The notes: a model not told the origin generated them from the letters alone. A stretch of DNA of 64,000 bases from Copromyces sp. CBS 386.78 (GCA_030685235.1 MU839207.1:1-64000); one strand, 5' to 3'; shown: positions 35,130 to 47,204, numbered from the stretch's first letter. Translations and numbers: made by a program.

Positions 35130-36778
35130 ATGTCCGCTCCCGTAACAGCCTCCCCACAACCCACCGCGCCTCCCATCGACGTGAGCAACCTCTTCTCCGT
35201 CAAGGGTCTCGTCGCTCTCGTCACGGGCGGTGGTTCCGGTATGCCACTTCCTCTCCGAACAAACTACCGCAGCTAACAAACCCTCTCATGTAGGAATCGG
35301 CCTAATGCTAACCCAATCCCTCGCCTCCGCCGGCGCCAAAAGGATTTACATTGCCGGCCGCCGCCTCTCCGTTCTCCAAGCCGCCGCCGACAGAATCAAC
35401 AGCTCCCTTCCCCCCTCCTCCTCTTCTTCCAACAAAGAGCCCGTAGTAGTCCCCCTAGAATGCGACGTGACCTCGTCCTCCTCCCTCGCCTCTTTGGTCT
35501 CCCAAATCTCCGCAGACCCCTACACAGGGTACCTCAACCTCGTCGCCTGCAACGCCGGCGTCGGCGGCCCGCAGGTTTCGGCTGTTTCCAAAGAAACCGG
35601 CGAACCGAAAACTCTCCAGCAGTTCCGCGAGGAGAATCTGGCGGTTGATTTTGACAAGGAGTGGGAGCAGACGTTCAGAGTGAATGTGGGCAGCGTGTGG
35701 TATACGAGCATGGCTTGTTTGGAGTTGTTGGAGAAGGGAAACACTTTGGCGCAGGAACAAGGGGGTAAGGAGGGGGGACAACAAGAGGTGTGGAGGGAGA
35801 GTTCAAGTCAGATTGTCGTGACGAGCAGTATTGCTGCTTTTAACAAGGCGGCGCCGGGCGGGTGGGCTTATGGAATTAGTAAGGCGGCGGCTACGCATGT
35901 GGGGAAGCAGTTGGCTGTTTTGTTGCCTAGGTGGGGGATTCGGTGAGTTTTTGACCCTTTTTCGTTTTCTTTTTTTGTTTGGTTTGGTGGAGGACTGAGG
36001 GACGGGGGGAAGAGAGATGAAGAGAGAGGTGAAGAGAGAGGTGAAGAGAGGGGTGAAGAGAGAGGGGTGAAAAGAGAGGAGTGAAAAGAGAGGGGTGAAA
36101 AGAGAGGAGTGAAAAGAGAGGGGTGAAGAGACAGAGGTGAAGAGAGAGAGGTGAAGAGAAGGGTGAAGAGAGAGAGGTGAAGAGAAGGGTGAAGAGAGAA
36201 AAGGCCAAGAAGATGGAAATCGGACGAGACCGGCGATTTTCGAGCGAGAAGAACCGGGGAAGAGCCAGGGCAGGAAAGGGATCCCAGGACGAGTGTCCGT
36301 TTGAACCAACTCCCTGACGCTTCTCAGCTTCATCCCTTCACCTGGAGTCCTGTCTGATGATGGGGTCTACCGCTTTCCAAAGAAAACATGCTAACCTCCT
36401 CTTCCTTACAGCTGCAACGTCCTCTGCCCCGGCCGTAAGTCATCATCCCTTCCCACTTCCTTCTATTACCTCTCACTCCCTGTTCACCCCCTTCCACCCC
36501 CTCTCCAACCTTCCCACATCCACTGACCACTAACCTCGTCCACAGTCTTCCCCTCGGAAATGGCCGCTCCCATCGTCCAAGCCGCCGGCGGCTCCATGAC
36601 GGGCGGAAGCGTCATCCCTCTCGACAAGAAGACCGTCCCTCTCGGCCGGATGGGCGACGAAATCGACATGGCCGGGCAAATCTTGTACCTGGCTTCGCGG
36701 GCGGGGGCCTATCTGAACGGAAACGTGATGGTTGTTGATGGTGGACGGTTGACTACGTTTCCTAGTACTGGGTACTAA
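35130..36778 (+). CDS. Short-chain dehydrogenase/reductase (SDR)
   Basis: NAD(P)-dependent oxidoreductase, substrate unknown. Exons 35130-35238, 35294-35942, 36412-36434 (23 nt) and 36546-36778 give 337 aa. Classical SDR features: nucleotide-binding T-G-G-G-S-G-I-G (about 33-40), N-A-G-V (N-A-G, about 135), catalytic Ser in V-T-S-S-I-A, and Y-G-I-S-K with the YxxxK pair, then C-P-G and V-V-D-G-G. The 23-nt third exon supplies C-N-V-L-C-P-G, which the fold requires, so the splicing model is solid. The third intron (35943-36411, 469 bp) is unusually long and filled with a purine minisatellite. Two insertions (Ser-rich at about 90; Gly/Gln-rich at about 205) lengthen it beyond the usual 250-280 residues. 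Confidence 0.92.
36007..36202 (+). repeat. Purine minisatellite inside SDR intron 3
   Basis: Tandem, imperfect copies of a 10-14-bp GTGAAGAGAGAG(G) unit, all purines plus T on the + strand. The antisense open frames across it are artefacts of the repeat. Confidence 0.9.
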
Positions 36779-37779
36779 GTCTTGAGCTCTTAGGTCTTGG
36801 AGTCTTCAGGGTGAGGATTGGGAGATGAGAGTTGGGTCAAGTTGCGAGAGGGGAGGAAATGAACTTCAGACATGAGATGTCTTGGACTGGTTTAGGAGGC
36901 ATCTCCGTTCTTCCTATGCTTCATCGTTTGACTAGGTCTAGGTACCTACATGAGAAAAAGGATGGACATGTATATCTCTGACAGGCAGTCATGGATGGGT
37001 CCAGGACTGGTTTCAGATTCTTGGGTTATTTCCTAAATGAACCTAAATCATCCCTCAACAATCCAAAAAACCGCAACGCACTCCTCAGTCCTCACTTGAG
37101 GATGTATTTACCTACGGTAATACATATCTGAGATAGTATACCTTGTCGAGGGGCGCGCCATACCCAGAAGGACTGAGACCAACCATGATCGATTTTGTTT
37201 TATATGTTGAGAAACCGTTTTGAAGTACATCAGTCGGCTTTTCACTTTTTCCAAAAAACCACTCCTTACCTACCTACTCTTCCTCGGGGTTTATTTGCCT
37301 TGTTCCAGATGTCTATTACTTTTAGAGGGGGAACAAGTTGACCATGGGAAACCTCATAAAATGAAGATAGGTTGTGGTTGAGGAGGTGGATTACCAAGAA
37401 GCGGTTGACGAAAAGAAAGAAATTCGTGAGCTTGTTTATCTTTTGTTCGGTTGATTTCTCCTGTGTGATTCTCGCTAGAGGTATATTCTTTTCTTTTTTT
37501 TATCTTCTCTTTTCTTTTTTTTCTTTTCTTTTTTGCCTTTCATTTTTTTATTTTCATTTTTTTCTTTTTTTTTTCTCCTTTTTCTTTTTCTTTTTCTCCT
37601 TTTTCTCCTTTTTCTCTTCCTTTATCCTCTCTGCGGCGTTAAGGAGGGTGACTATCAAGGGCAGTCAAGGACGGTTAAGCCCTGTTCTGTTCACTTGCAA
37701 AACAGGATATCCTAAACAGGACCGCTTGCTAGACAGACGGTGACATTCGACCGACCGGAGCGATCTGTTACCGCAGTGT

Positions 37780-37810
37780 CTTTTGTCAGTACTCATTAAC
37801 GTGCAAAACA
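37780..37810 (+). repeat. Direct repeat, copy 1
   Basis: CTTTTGTCAGTACTCATTA followed by ACGTGCAAAACA; matches copy 2 at 37918-37948 in 29 of 31 positions, spaced 138 bp. Confidence 0.85.
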
Positions 37811-37917
37811 TGATAACAAGAAATCCTCAGCTTCTGAGCCATGACAGTTGCAAGAAGAGATGGATACAACGGCGTTATGGGAGATGGAGGAAATAGATAT
37901 GTAACACGTTGAAGTTA

Positions 37918-37948
37918 CTTTTGTCAGTACTCATTAGCATGCAAAACA
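37918..37948 (+). repeat. Direct repeat, copy 2
   Basis: Same unit as 37780-37810, differing only A/G twice (AACG versus AGCA), both transitions. Confidence 0.85.
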
Positions 37949-38571
37949 GCCATGCCACCGTTCGGGTCATCCACCGGCTCTCGTTATTAGAGCACTTGCT
38001 CGCTGGATCCGGATCTACGAAAAACAACATGGAAACCCGAACGCGCATGCCGCTCGTCGACTTGTTATGTTTTCCTGGCGGTTCTGGCGGTGTAGTATCT
38101 TGGTGAGAGGACTCCATTCATAGGGTTTAGAAGGAAATAACAAGTGCTAACTAAACAAGGGGTCTCGGTAGTCAAAAAGTGGGACTTCGGATCCAGTTCC
38201 GGCAATGTCAACCTTTGCTTTCCCCGAACGTCCCTGAAATAGCCGATCACCGGATCCACCGGTGAAGCCGGGTCTCGAACTCCGTGCTTGGCGGTCACTC
38301 GGGGAGCGTTTTCGGATCCGGCGGACGTCTGGTGCACGGAAGGATTTCGTTAGTCGGTGACGGGTCGTTATCTTGGCTGTTACCACTAAGCCCCCGTTCT
38401 TGGCTTGTCCAGCTGGGTGGCTTATATCGTCGGCAGTCATCTTCATCTCCAGAGAGCAAGGGAGTGCGGACGGACGGGGGGTTGCATTCGCGCTCTTCGG
38501 GAGCCGGTCGGTCATACGAACGGATTCCCGCCGTCGGTAGGATCGGTCGGATCTTGTAAGTTCGGGTTGCT

Positions 38572-38620
38572 CCGTAGCTAAGCGCTATGGGTCCCGAGCC
38601 AATTAAGCGCTACGCTACGG
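38572..38620. repeat. Imperfect inverted repeat / hairpin
   Basis: Arms CCGTAGCTAAGCGCT and the inverse of AGCGCTACGCTACGG pair with two mismatches around a loop of about 18 bases that contains GGGTCCCGAGCC. The same arms contain direct copies of TAAGCGCTA. Confidence 0.6.
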
Positions 38621-39848
38621 CTACATATGTACGCTGTGTCTGGGTCGTTTTGACGCTAGAAGTGTCAGCCGTGTTGGCGGGTTGGTGATGGTGGGGCCGT
38701 GGTGTTGCTGCCAAAAAGCCAAGCATTGACATTGACGTCATGCCCGGGCGATTGATCAAACGGCGTGAAACTGGGGGCAGTCTTGGCTGTTAATGAAGGT
38801 CAGCGTGATATGAATGTCAACGGTGGGCCATGAAGGGAAGCAGAGGCATTCCCAAGGTACCTAGCTAGGTAGCTCTCTCAAGTCGTACTGTAACGAAAGG
38901 GAGATGCGCATGCCCTGTTTCTGTCTTGGGTAAGGTTTCGAGTTGTCGGGCTGCTTACACCAAACAGAATAGAAGTGGGGCTTCAGGGGATCAAAGGGTG
39001 CCTTCGTACAGCGCGAATTCGCGATCAACCCCTAGCATCTGGTCCGGTGACATTCCCGTCGCTTATCGATTAGAGGCGAGGACCTAAGGTACCTTAGGTA
39101 CAGTACCTCTTAAATGGAGACCCCGCAATTGTCAAACGTCCATGTAGGTAAAGGGAAATACCAGGTCGGTTGGTAGGTCGGCTGCCTTGGTACGCAGGAC
39201 GAGTGACGGGTTGGGAAATAAAGGCGCACCTATTATTGGATGTCAGGTCTTCCAGGTTGTCCGTTCTCAAGAGCCGTGGACCATTTCCTCAGGCTGTTTC
39301 TCCATCTGTCCGTTGTCCCCAGGTTCCGATGTCCCCCTGTGTTGCAGTGGATGATGTGTGCTAAGGCGGCCCGGGGATAACAACTGGTACAGCGTCAAGC
39401 TATGACTTCCAAGGTTGTCAGTGACAGATGAGGTGCTGGAAGACCAGGTATCTGATATCGAATGTTGTGGTTGACGTGGGATGGGAGAGGGCAACTGCCA
39501 TTGTGAAGAAGATGGCATCGTATCATCAGTTGAACGTGCTTGCCTTTTACAAAGAGTTATCAACCTCAAACTATAAGTCGGAACCATGTGGTGTCGTGAA
39601 GCATTGCTGTGTCAGTCCTAGAATAGCCTCCTGCCCAATGTGCAGCAATCGATGTCAACCTACATTCCCGTGCTTCACTCCTCCATATTGGCACATGAAG
39701 ATCCGGGGTCACAACTCTTTTCCAAGACTTACCTCTGCCCCTCCCTTTCCCCTGTCCAGCCCGGCCATTGGTCCCTCCTCCACTTATACGCCACGACGGT
39801 ATGGGAATCTGATAAAGGCAAGTCATTCAGTCGTACTTGGCCCTGTTG

Positions 39849-39856
39849 TATAAATA
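39849..39856 (+). promoter_or_regulatory. TATA-like box of a possible cryptic transcription unit
   Basis: TATAAATA followed by a CT-rich stretch and a start-stop ATGTAA at about 39884. It stands upstream of the exon-like sequence noted at 40190-40670. Confidence 0.25.
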
Positions 39857-40502
39857 AAAGGCCGATTCCCATCTCCCCATCAGATGTAACCCGACGGCCC
39901 AGGAACTTCCATCTTTCTTCCCTTGTTTGGTGCTGTCTCTCGTCAGAAGCATCTCTTAATTTCCCACTTACACGCCATCGGCAAAGACGAAACCAGACTC
40001 AAGGTACGACAAAGAAACTCATTCCATCCATCTTCGAACAAGTTGCTTTTTCCTAAAAGGAATCGAACCAAACCTGCAACAACTATTCGCCCCTTTGACT
40101 CGACTTGTCCGTCACAAGCCCTTCAAGACTGACCGTGCAAAGCAAAGCAAAGCACGCGACCCCGCTCTGACATTCGGCATCACATTCAGTCCAATCGCGA
40201 GACTGCAAAAACAGTTGACGGGACATTCCCCATTATCCAAGAATACCAAAACTTGCCTTTCGTCCCAAGTTTCTTTGCCGGCTTCGTACGCAACCCCAAA
40301 ATCCTACCGGGAGCCTCCCTACACTTGCGAAAAGAGACCGTCTTCCATCCCGTGGTAAGTTCGAGCCATTGCGTGCATCTCGTCTCATCATTTCACGTTT
40401 GTGACCTGGAGGTGTTCCGGGGATCATGGTTGAGTAACCAACAATCCTTGTTTGAGCATCCCAGTCATTTTTATACAAGTTTCTGAAAGAGAGAGAGCTT
40501 TC

Positions 40503-40673
40503 ATGGCAAACCCACACACATGTCCATTTATCAGCCCTGCCGAAGCCGCAAAAGTGGAATGGAAGTGTTCCTTGACCAGGCCCGGCCCCACCTCACCATG
40601 CAGCAGAAAGAATGGGTCCCGAATCCCCCCTACCTTTCCCGATGGCCACCTGTCTCCCCAAAGAGCTCCATAG
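40503..40673 (+). CDS. Possible small hypothetical ORF
   Basis: A 56-aa frame from ATG at 40503 (M-A-N-P-H-T-C-P-F-I-S) to TAG, with four Cys residues but no recognised domain. About 40190-40351 upstream is an open, protein-like stretch (contains F-P-I-I-Q-E-Y-Q-N-L-P-F-V-P) ending at a GTAAGT donor at about 40352, suggesting a spliced leader or a missed N-terminal exon; I found no ATG for it. Weak evidence; it may be noncoding. Confidence 0.22.
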   Translation: MANPHTCPFISPAEAAKVEWKCSLTRPGPTSPCSRKNGSRIPPTFPDGHLSPQRAP

Positions 40674-41035
40674 TTGCTCAACAAGTCGTCAAACCAAAGT
40701 CAATGCTCTCACGTGGCATGACAGAGGCTGGCTTGGTTGGGTTAAGGGTTTGCCGAACAGGGTCCCGAAAAGCTTCCTCCCTTTCCCGTGAGGGTCGGGT
40801 ATCCCCCATGATTTCTCCGCTTTCTATCAAGGCCGTCTGTCAAGATAGCCGCCGCCACTGGAGCCTCTCCTCCCAGGAGGGACCCGGACCTGGCATCAGG
40901 GGGCTGACGGCATAGATGGCGGCTTATTCTGGTTTTCTTGTTGTCCGATGGGGTCTTCTTGAAGTCCGTTGCTGGAGCAATAATCCAAGTTCCTGCGAGA
41001 TGGAGATGCTCCTGCAGAAGAAAGAGAAGACTCCA

Positions 41036-41043
41036 TATAAAAA
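41036..41043 (+). promoter_or_regulatory. TATA box of the mitochondrial carrier gene
   Basis: TATAAAAA, 171 bp before the ATG at 41207. Confidence 0.45.
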
Positions 41044-41206
41044 GAGATGAGCTGGGGCTAACATGACTTTAAGCCCTGCAGTATCCGCTAGGACATCAAC
41101 AAACATATAAGAGAGACTTCGGACGACACATAGACGCATCTGTCTCTCCTGTTCTTCTGTTCCGAGATCAAGTTAATCCATACGCCTCAAAATCATATAA
41201 AACACA

Positions 41207-42226
41207 ATGTCCACCGCCAAGCCGTCCGCCCCGGCCGAGACGGTCACTGCCGCCACCGACTTCCTCCACACCCCCGCCGTCCGGGCGGCCCTTCCCTTCG
41301 TCAACGGCGGTCTTAGCGGCATGGTGGCCACGACGGTCATCCAGCCCATCGACATGATCAAGGTCCGCCTCCAGCTCGCCGGCGAGGGCAAGGCCGGCGG
41401 TCCCAAGCCGACGCCCCTCGGCGTCACCCGCGACATCATCGCCAGTGGCAAGGCCATGGACCTCTACACCGGTCTCTCGGCCGGTCTCCTTCGCCAAGCC
41501 GTGTACACCACGGCCCGCATCGGCTGCTTCGACACCTTCATGGGCCGGCTCTCGGCGCGGGCCAAGGAGAAGGGCCAGACGGTTGGCTTCGCGGAACGCG
41601 CCTCGGCCGGTCTCGCCGCCGGTGGTCTCGCCGCCATGATCGGCAACCCGGCCGATCTCGCCCTCATCCGCATGCAGAGCGACGGCCTCAAGCCCGTGGC
41701 CGAGCGCAAGAACTACAAGTCCGTCATCGACGCCCTCGGCGGCATCGCCCGCAACGAAGGTGTCGCTGCCCTCTGGGCCGGTGCTTTCCCCACCGTGGTC
41801 CGCGCCATGGCCCTCAACTTTGGTCAGCTCGCCTTCTTCTCCGAGGCCAAGGCCCAGCTGAAGGCCAGGACCGACTGGTCGAGCAAGACACAGACGCTAA
41901 GCGCCTCCGCCGTTGCTGGCTTCTTTGCCTCGTTTTTCAGCTTGCCGTTTGACTTTGTCAAGACTAGACTGCAGAAGCAGACCAAGGGCCCGGATGGAAA
42001 GGTCCCGTATAGCGGCATGGTGGATTGCTTTGCCAAGGTGGCGAAGCAGGAGGGTATTTTCAGGTTTTACCGCGGTTTCACGACGTATTATGTGCGGATT
42101 GCGCCGCATGCGTAAGTTTTTCTCCCTTTCAAATGAGTGATTTGATGAGTGGGCTTGTGCTGACGGTGATTGTATAGCATGGTAACGCTGCTTGTTGCTG
42201 ATTACTTGGGTTGGTTGACCAAATAA
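41207..42226 (+). CDS. Mitochondrial carrier, 2-oxoglutarate/malate type (SLC25 family)
   Basis: Inner-membrane antiporter, most similar in its signature sequences to the oxoglutarate/malate carrier. Exons 41207-42111 and 42178-42226 give 317 aa, made of three repeats of about 100 residues. Each repeat has its odd-helix motif: P-I-D-M-I-K-V-R-L-Q (about 46-55), P-A-D-L-A-L-I-R-M-Q-S-D-G (about 148-160) and P-F-D-F-V-K-T-R-L-Q (about 247-256). The second-repeat A-L-I-R-M with D-G is characteristic of oxoglutarate/dicarboxylate carriers. The small last exon closes the final helix (M-V-T-L-L-V-A-D-Y-L). Strong C-ending codon bias suggests high expression. A dicarboxylate carrier is the alternative. 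Confidence 0.92.
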
Positions 42227-43127
42227 GTTGGAAGTGGTGGCGGTTATGAGTTGGTGATCATGGTGATGGGGTGGACTTGCATAGAATAAATGTTGGGCGT
42301 TTTGGGAGGTTTAATACCGCCGGGACTTTTGTTCTTTTTCCATCCTCGGTTTCTTGCCGTCTTCCTGACTACGTTATGGGATGAATGGCTTTTCGTTGGC
42401 TGTTTTTTGTTTGTTTATACCTTTCTGCTTGTTCGTCTTGCTTGTTAGAACAACTCTTGACATGCCTGCGTAGCTATTTTGGTGTTCTTGTCAGCTGCCG
42501 GTGATGTCCATGTATAATGTGTGATCCAGGTGCCGTTGGTATTGATTACGTCGAGGTTGTTGGATATTATCATCCTCCGTAATGTCTCAACACCATGATC
42601 ATGTCGTGAGAAAATTGCGAAACACCTCGGTTTTGACTTTGGATAGCTCCTGCTAGGGACTTGGCAACCTTGGCGCTGCAAGCGTTGGAGATCAAGATCA
42701 CAGGGGATTTCTATGCCCCAATTGGTCCCTTTGTTTACTTGAGGTTGTCGCTAAAACTTTTGGGGTCACAGCGCTGGAGACACCTAGCAGGGGAAGCTTC
42801 CTTGGAGGTGGATGCCGTAGCAGTTCAGGACGGGAGTGAGGACAATCGATTGGAGGGTCAGGGTTATACGTGTGAAAAGGCAAGGGTTGGTAGTGAGCGG
42901 GGCACGAGAGCTGCAGCCCAAGCCCTGATGGTACGTAGAGGTATCTTCCATTGGCGGGGAGATTTGGAGTCGGACAATGGATTCGCTTTCTTTATTATCA
43001 GTTCACCACACTCTCTACAACATCGGCGTATCCTCCAACCAGTCTGCAGTTGTTAAACTGCGGGAACATTACATTCTTTGCTTCCAAGCCGTATTTCTTT
43101 CCACCAAAGATGACATACTAGACGGTC
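42227..43127. other. Intergenic between the carrier gene and pan2
   Basis: The carrier 3' UTR, then about 600 bp upstream of pan2. An open frame on + at about 42661-43056 has no family resemblance and I do not call it. Confidence 0.5.
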
Positions 43128-46100
43128 ATGGATTCTCGGGATTGGACCCAGGCAAGTCGTCCTTCTCCCTCCCTTCCCTTCCCTCAAAGGTCCTCGCTCG
43201 CGTCTGGCTAACACTCGTCTTGTTCTCTACTCCAGCTGGGCTGTGTTGCCTACCCGTCGCCAATCCACCCAGATTACCATGCCGGACCCGCGTCGACGAT
43301 AGCCTTCGACAACCAAGATGAGCTGCTATGGATAGGCACCCAGAAGGGCTTTGCCGGCTCCTTCATCGGCCGCGAGCTCAAGCGATTCACTGCCTTCCGA
43401 ATACACCCCGAAACCGACGGTCCGCTCCGCCAGTTCCTCTTCGTCGACAAGGGCGTCATCTTCCTCGGAAGCCGGAGCGTCTACATGGCAGCACGTAGTG
43501 GCGTGCCCATCTGGAGCATCCGGCACGAGTCCATGCAGGATCTGCGCGCCATGTCCTTCACTAGCAAGGGGACGTCCGAGATCCTCGTGGCCGGCTGGCA
43601 GAACAAGATGTTGGTCATCGACGTTAACAAGGGCGAGGTCGTCAAAGAGCTGCCGACACAGGACCACTACTCCTTCCTCAAGATGAGCCGGTACATTTGC
43701 GCGGCGACGAACAAGGGCACTGTCAACATATTGGACCCTATCAACTTTACTATCAAGAAGCAATGGCAGGCCCACGGGGCGTTCATCAACGATCTGGACA
43801 CGTCCAACGACTTTATCGTCACATGCGGTGGCTCACACAGGCAGACACACAACACCCCGGCTATACTAGACCCTTACGTCAAGGTGTTTGACTTGAAGAA
43901 CATGAGCGCCATGAACCCGGTGCCGTTTGCGCCATTGGCCGCTCACGTCAGGATGCACCCCAGGATGTTGACGACGGCTATTGTCGTCAACCAGGCGGGC
44001 CAGATTCATGTGACGGATCTGTTGAACCCGAGCAACAGCCAGGTCTGCTACACGCAACCTCAGGGCGTGGTGCTGCATTTTGACGTGTCGAGAACCGGAG
44101 AAGGAAAGGCGCTTGCGGATAACAAACACAACACTTACATCTGGGGCTCGCCGAACAAGATCCAGTTTACCGAGATAGGAATCCCGCCTAGGTTGCCGGA
44201 CCCTCCTCAGCCGTCCTTGTTGCCGCCAGACCCAGACATGTTGGACGAGCTACCCCTGAGCCGCATTGGCTTGCCTTTCTACCGAGAGCAGCTCTTCTCA
44301 GCCTTGCCGCCGGACATCATCTCCGACGTGGGTGCGCCTCCGCAGCAGGTCGATCAAAATATTCTGAGCACCTTAACCAAGACCGAGTGGGGATACATTG
44401 GCCCCAACAAGACGGGCTTGCAGAGAAATCAGTATATCGATACCCGGTCGACTATGAAGACTTCCAACACGATACGAGCACCAAAGTTCTTGAGTGAAAA
44501 GGCGCGCGAGGCACAGGCAGCCTCCGAAGATAACAGCCACCTTGTTACGACCGAGACAGCAGTGACGACTCCGATCAACGATCATTGGAGTCTGAGGCCG
44601 GAGGCGCCGGCGGAATATAGGATATGTGAGATCAAGTATAGCAAGTTTGGTGTGGATGATTTTGACTTTGGGTAAGTGGACGTATCACGGATTGTTTCCG
44701 GATGGCATGCTAACTCAGGCCACAGCTTCTTCAACAACACCCAGTACCCTGGCTTGGAGAACAACATAACAAACTCCTATGCCAACTCCCTACTGCAGGT
44801 CATGCATTACACCCCTCTGTTGCGGAACATGGCACTTCAGCACGCTGCTACGGCCTGTCTAGCTGATCCATGTCTGTTATGCGAGCTGGGTTATGTTTTT
44901 GACATGCTGCAGAAAGGTGAAGGGCCTTCTTGCCATGCTACTAACATGCTCAGAGCTCTTAATCATACCAGTAACGCCTCCGTTAGTGGTGTCCTCGAAG
45001 AGTACGCTAAAGACAAGAACCCCAGCACGCTGGTTAAGAACCTCACCATGTTCCTTTTCGACAAGATCAGCCAGGACTACAAGGGCACCCCTCCGATTTC
45101 GACCGAACTTGAGAGAACTCTGTTCAAGCTTAACCAGCCTCCGAACCCTCCTGATCTAGTCAAGAAAATGCTAGAGACCGACGCGAGGTATCAGATCAAG
45201 TGTATGCACTGTCAGCACGTCAGCCCAAGGACAGTAACAACATTTGTCAACAAGCTCTCCTACCCGGCAGCGAAGCCGAACATCCGCGGTATGAAGGCAC
45301 AACGCATCACCTTCTCGCAAGTGCTCAAGGCCGGACTCGAGAACGAGGCTGTAAATAAGGGTTATTGCACCAAGTGTCAGCGCTACCAAAACCTCGACCA
45401 GCGCAAGATCATCTTCAACATCCCGGCTGTTTTGGCGCTGTGCACGGAGATCACCACTGCTGAGCATCGCAAACTGTGGTCTACCCCCGGATGGCTGCCT
45501 GAGGAGATTGGTATCATAGTTGACCAAGGCCATGTTTACTGCTATGAAGGGGATGACCTCAAATTGCATCTCAACAGGGGGATACATAACATTACGGTGT
45601 ATTCGTTGGTGGGCACGGTGGTTAATGTTGAGACGAAGAGTCCGTCGAAGAGCCATTTGGTGGCTACTGTTAATGTTGGACGTGCGGAGCCGGAGTCCAA
45701 GGATCAGGATCGCTGGCACTTGTTCAACGACTTTTCAGTACGAAGCATTTCCAAGGTGGAGGCCCTCACTTTCAATAGCGCTTGGAAGATGCCGGTCGTC
45801 GTCATGTTCCAAGTCAAGGCAGCCAACCATCGCTTTAACATGGATTGGAAGACACGTCTGGATACCTCCGTCCTCTTCAGAGATAACAACCCACACGCCC
45901 TCAAGACATACGAGTTGCTCGACCGGGAGACAGAGATCCCCGGTCCCGACACTGTCATCGCGATTGATACGGAATTTATTCGACTTAAGGAGAGAGAGAT
46001 CCATATCGACGAAGACGGGAAATCCAAAACCATTCGACCCATCTCGCACGCCATTGCCCGTGCCTCGGTCGTGCGGGGCGAAGGCGCCAAAGAAGGCGTC

Positions 46101-47204
46101 GCGTTCATTGATGATTACATCCACATCAAAGAGACCATCGTCGACTACCTCACCGAATGGTCCGGTATTACACCCACTGACTTGGACCCTATCAACTCTC
46201 AACGCAATCTGGTGTCTCCCAAAACCGCTTACAAAAAGCTATGGGTCCTCGTCAACTTGGGCTGCAAGTTCCTCGGTCACGGCCTCAGCCAAGATTTCCG
46301 CGTTATCAATATCCAAGTGCCTAGGAATCAGGTTATCGATACCTCTATCATCTTCATGAAGCCACCTTCTCAGCGCAAGATCTCGCTCGCTTTCTTGGCT
46401 TGGTACCTGTTGAAGGAAGACATCCAGCAGAACACCCACGACTCTATTGAAGACGCCCAAACAGCGCTGAAGCTGTACAGGAAGTACGAAGAGTTTATGG
46501 CTAACGGAAGTTTCCACGATGCCCTGGAAGCTCTCTACAAAAAGGGCAAAACACTCAACTTCAAGCCACCACGAATTTCCACCGGCGCAGCCAAGGACAT
46601 GGGTTTCGGGACAGTCCACCGCGTCAGCACCCCTCCCGTCCCCGCACCCGGAACGTCCGAAGGAACTTTCGAAATCCCCAGCTCGACAACAACAACAACA
46701 ACCGGTAGCGTCCTCTCCGCCACCGGCGGCGTGGGAATGGGAGGATGTGCAAGCGCGAGCAGTAGTATGCCCTCCACCCCCGTCAGGAAACCCATCGGTC
46801 TCGGCGGACCGTTCGCCGTTGCCGCCCCTGGTTTCACGAAGCCAAGCTCAGTTTCTAGCGTTGATACTGCTCTCGGTGCTAGTGCTGCCGGCGCGGGAAT
46901 CACAGCGACAGCAGCAGGAACGGGAACAACGACGGGTGCTGCTGCTGGATACGGTGGCTACGGAACTGATGGAGCGTATTGGGGCGGTCCGAATGATATG
47001 GCCCCTACGAGCATGGTGGGAGGATCGTCGGCGTTTATTCCTGCGAAGCTACCGCCGGGACCGCCGGAGGCGAGGTTTATTCCTTACAGACCGCAGGTGC
47101 TGGCTGCGGAAAGGGAGGCGGCAGCGGCCGCTAGTAATGATGTTGGCGCTGGTGATGAGGGTGGTGATGGTGGTTATGGTGCGGAACAGGGGAAGCAAGA
47201 GTAG
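43128..47204 (+). CDS. pan2: PAN2, catalytic subunit of the Pan2-Pan3 deadenylase
   Basis: Poly(A)-specific 3' exoribonuclease that trims mRNA tails in the cytoplasm together with Pan3. Exons 43128-43151 (M-D-S-R-D-W-T-Q), 43236-44671 and 44726-47204 give 1312 aa. The first intron has a GC donor (GCAAGT), a GGCTAACA branch and a TCCAG acceptor. Domain order: N-terminal WD40-like propeller (about 1-330, with L-L-W-I-G-T-Q-K-G), a linker, the catalytically dead ubiquitin-hydrolase-like domain from about 490 (N-N-I-T-N-S-Y-A-N-S-L-L-Q, no catalytic Cys), and the DEDD exonuclease (D-T-E-F-I-R at about 912, H-G-L-S-Q-D-F, H-D-S-I-E-D-A). The C-terminal 190 residues are low-complexity Gly/Ala/Ser/Thr. 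It ends in TAG with an open in-frame tail behind. Confidence 0.95.

Larger units (their letters stand above)
36779..41206. other. 4.4-kb gene-poor region
   Basis: The largest gap without a strong gene. It holds a poly-T/CT tract (37490-37625), a 31-bp direct repeat (37780 and 37918), a hairpin-forming repeat (38572-38620), and several AGGTACCTTAGGTA-type motifs (about 38855-38875, 39085-39105). A TATA-like site at 39849 is followed by weak exon-like sequence to about 40670. The last 200 bp carry the TATA box of the carrier gene. Base composition is not RIP-like. Confidence 0.5.

Noticed and set aside
35803..36333. 176-aa minus-strand frame rich in S-L-F-T repeats
   Set aside because: Translation of the intronic purine minisatellite of the SDR gene.
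38260..38300. tRNA-like TTCGA box on the minus strand
   Set aside because: No matching A-box or acceptor stem can be folded around it.
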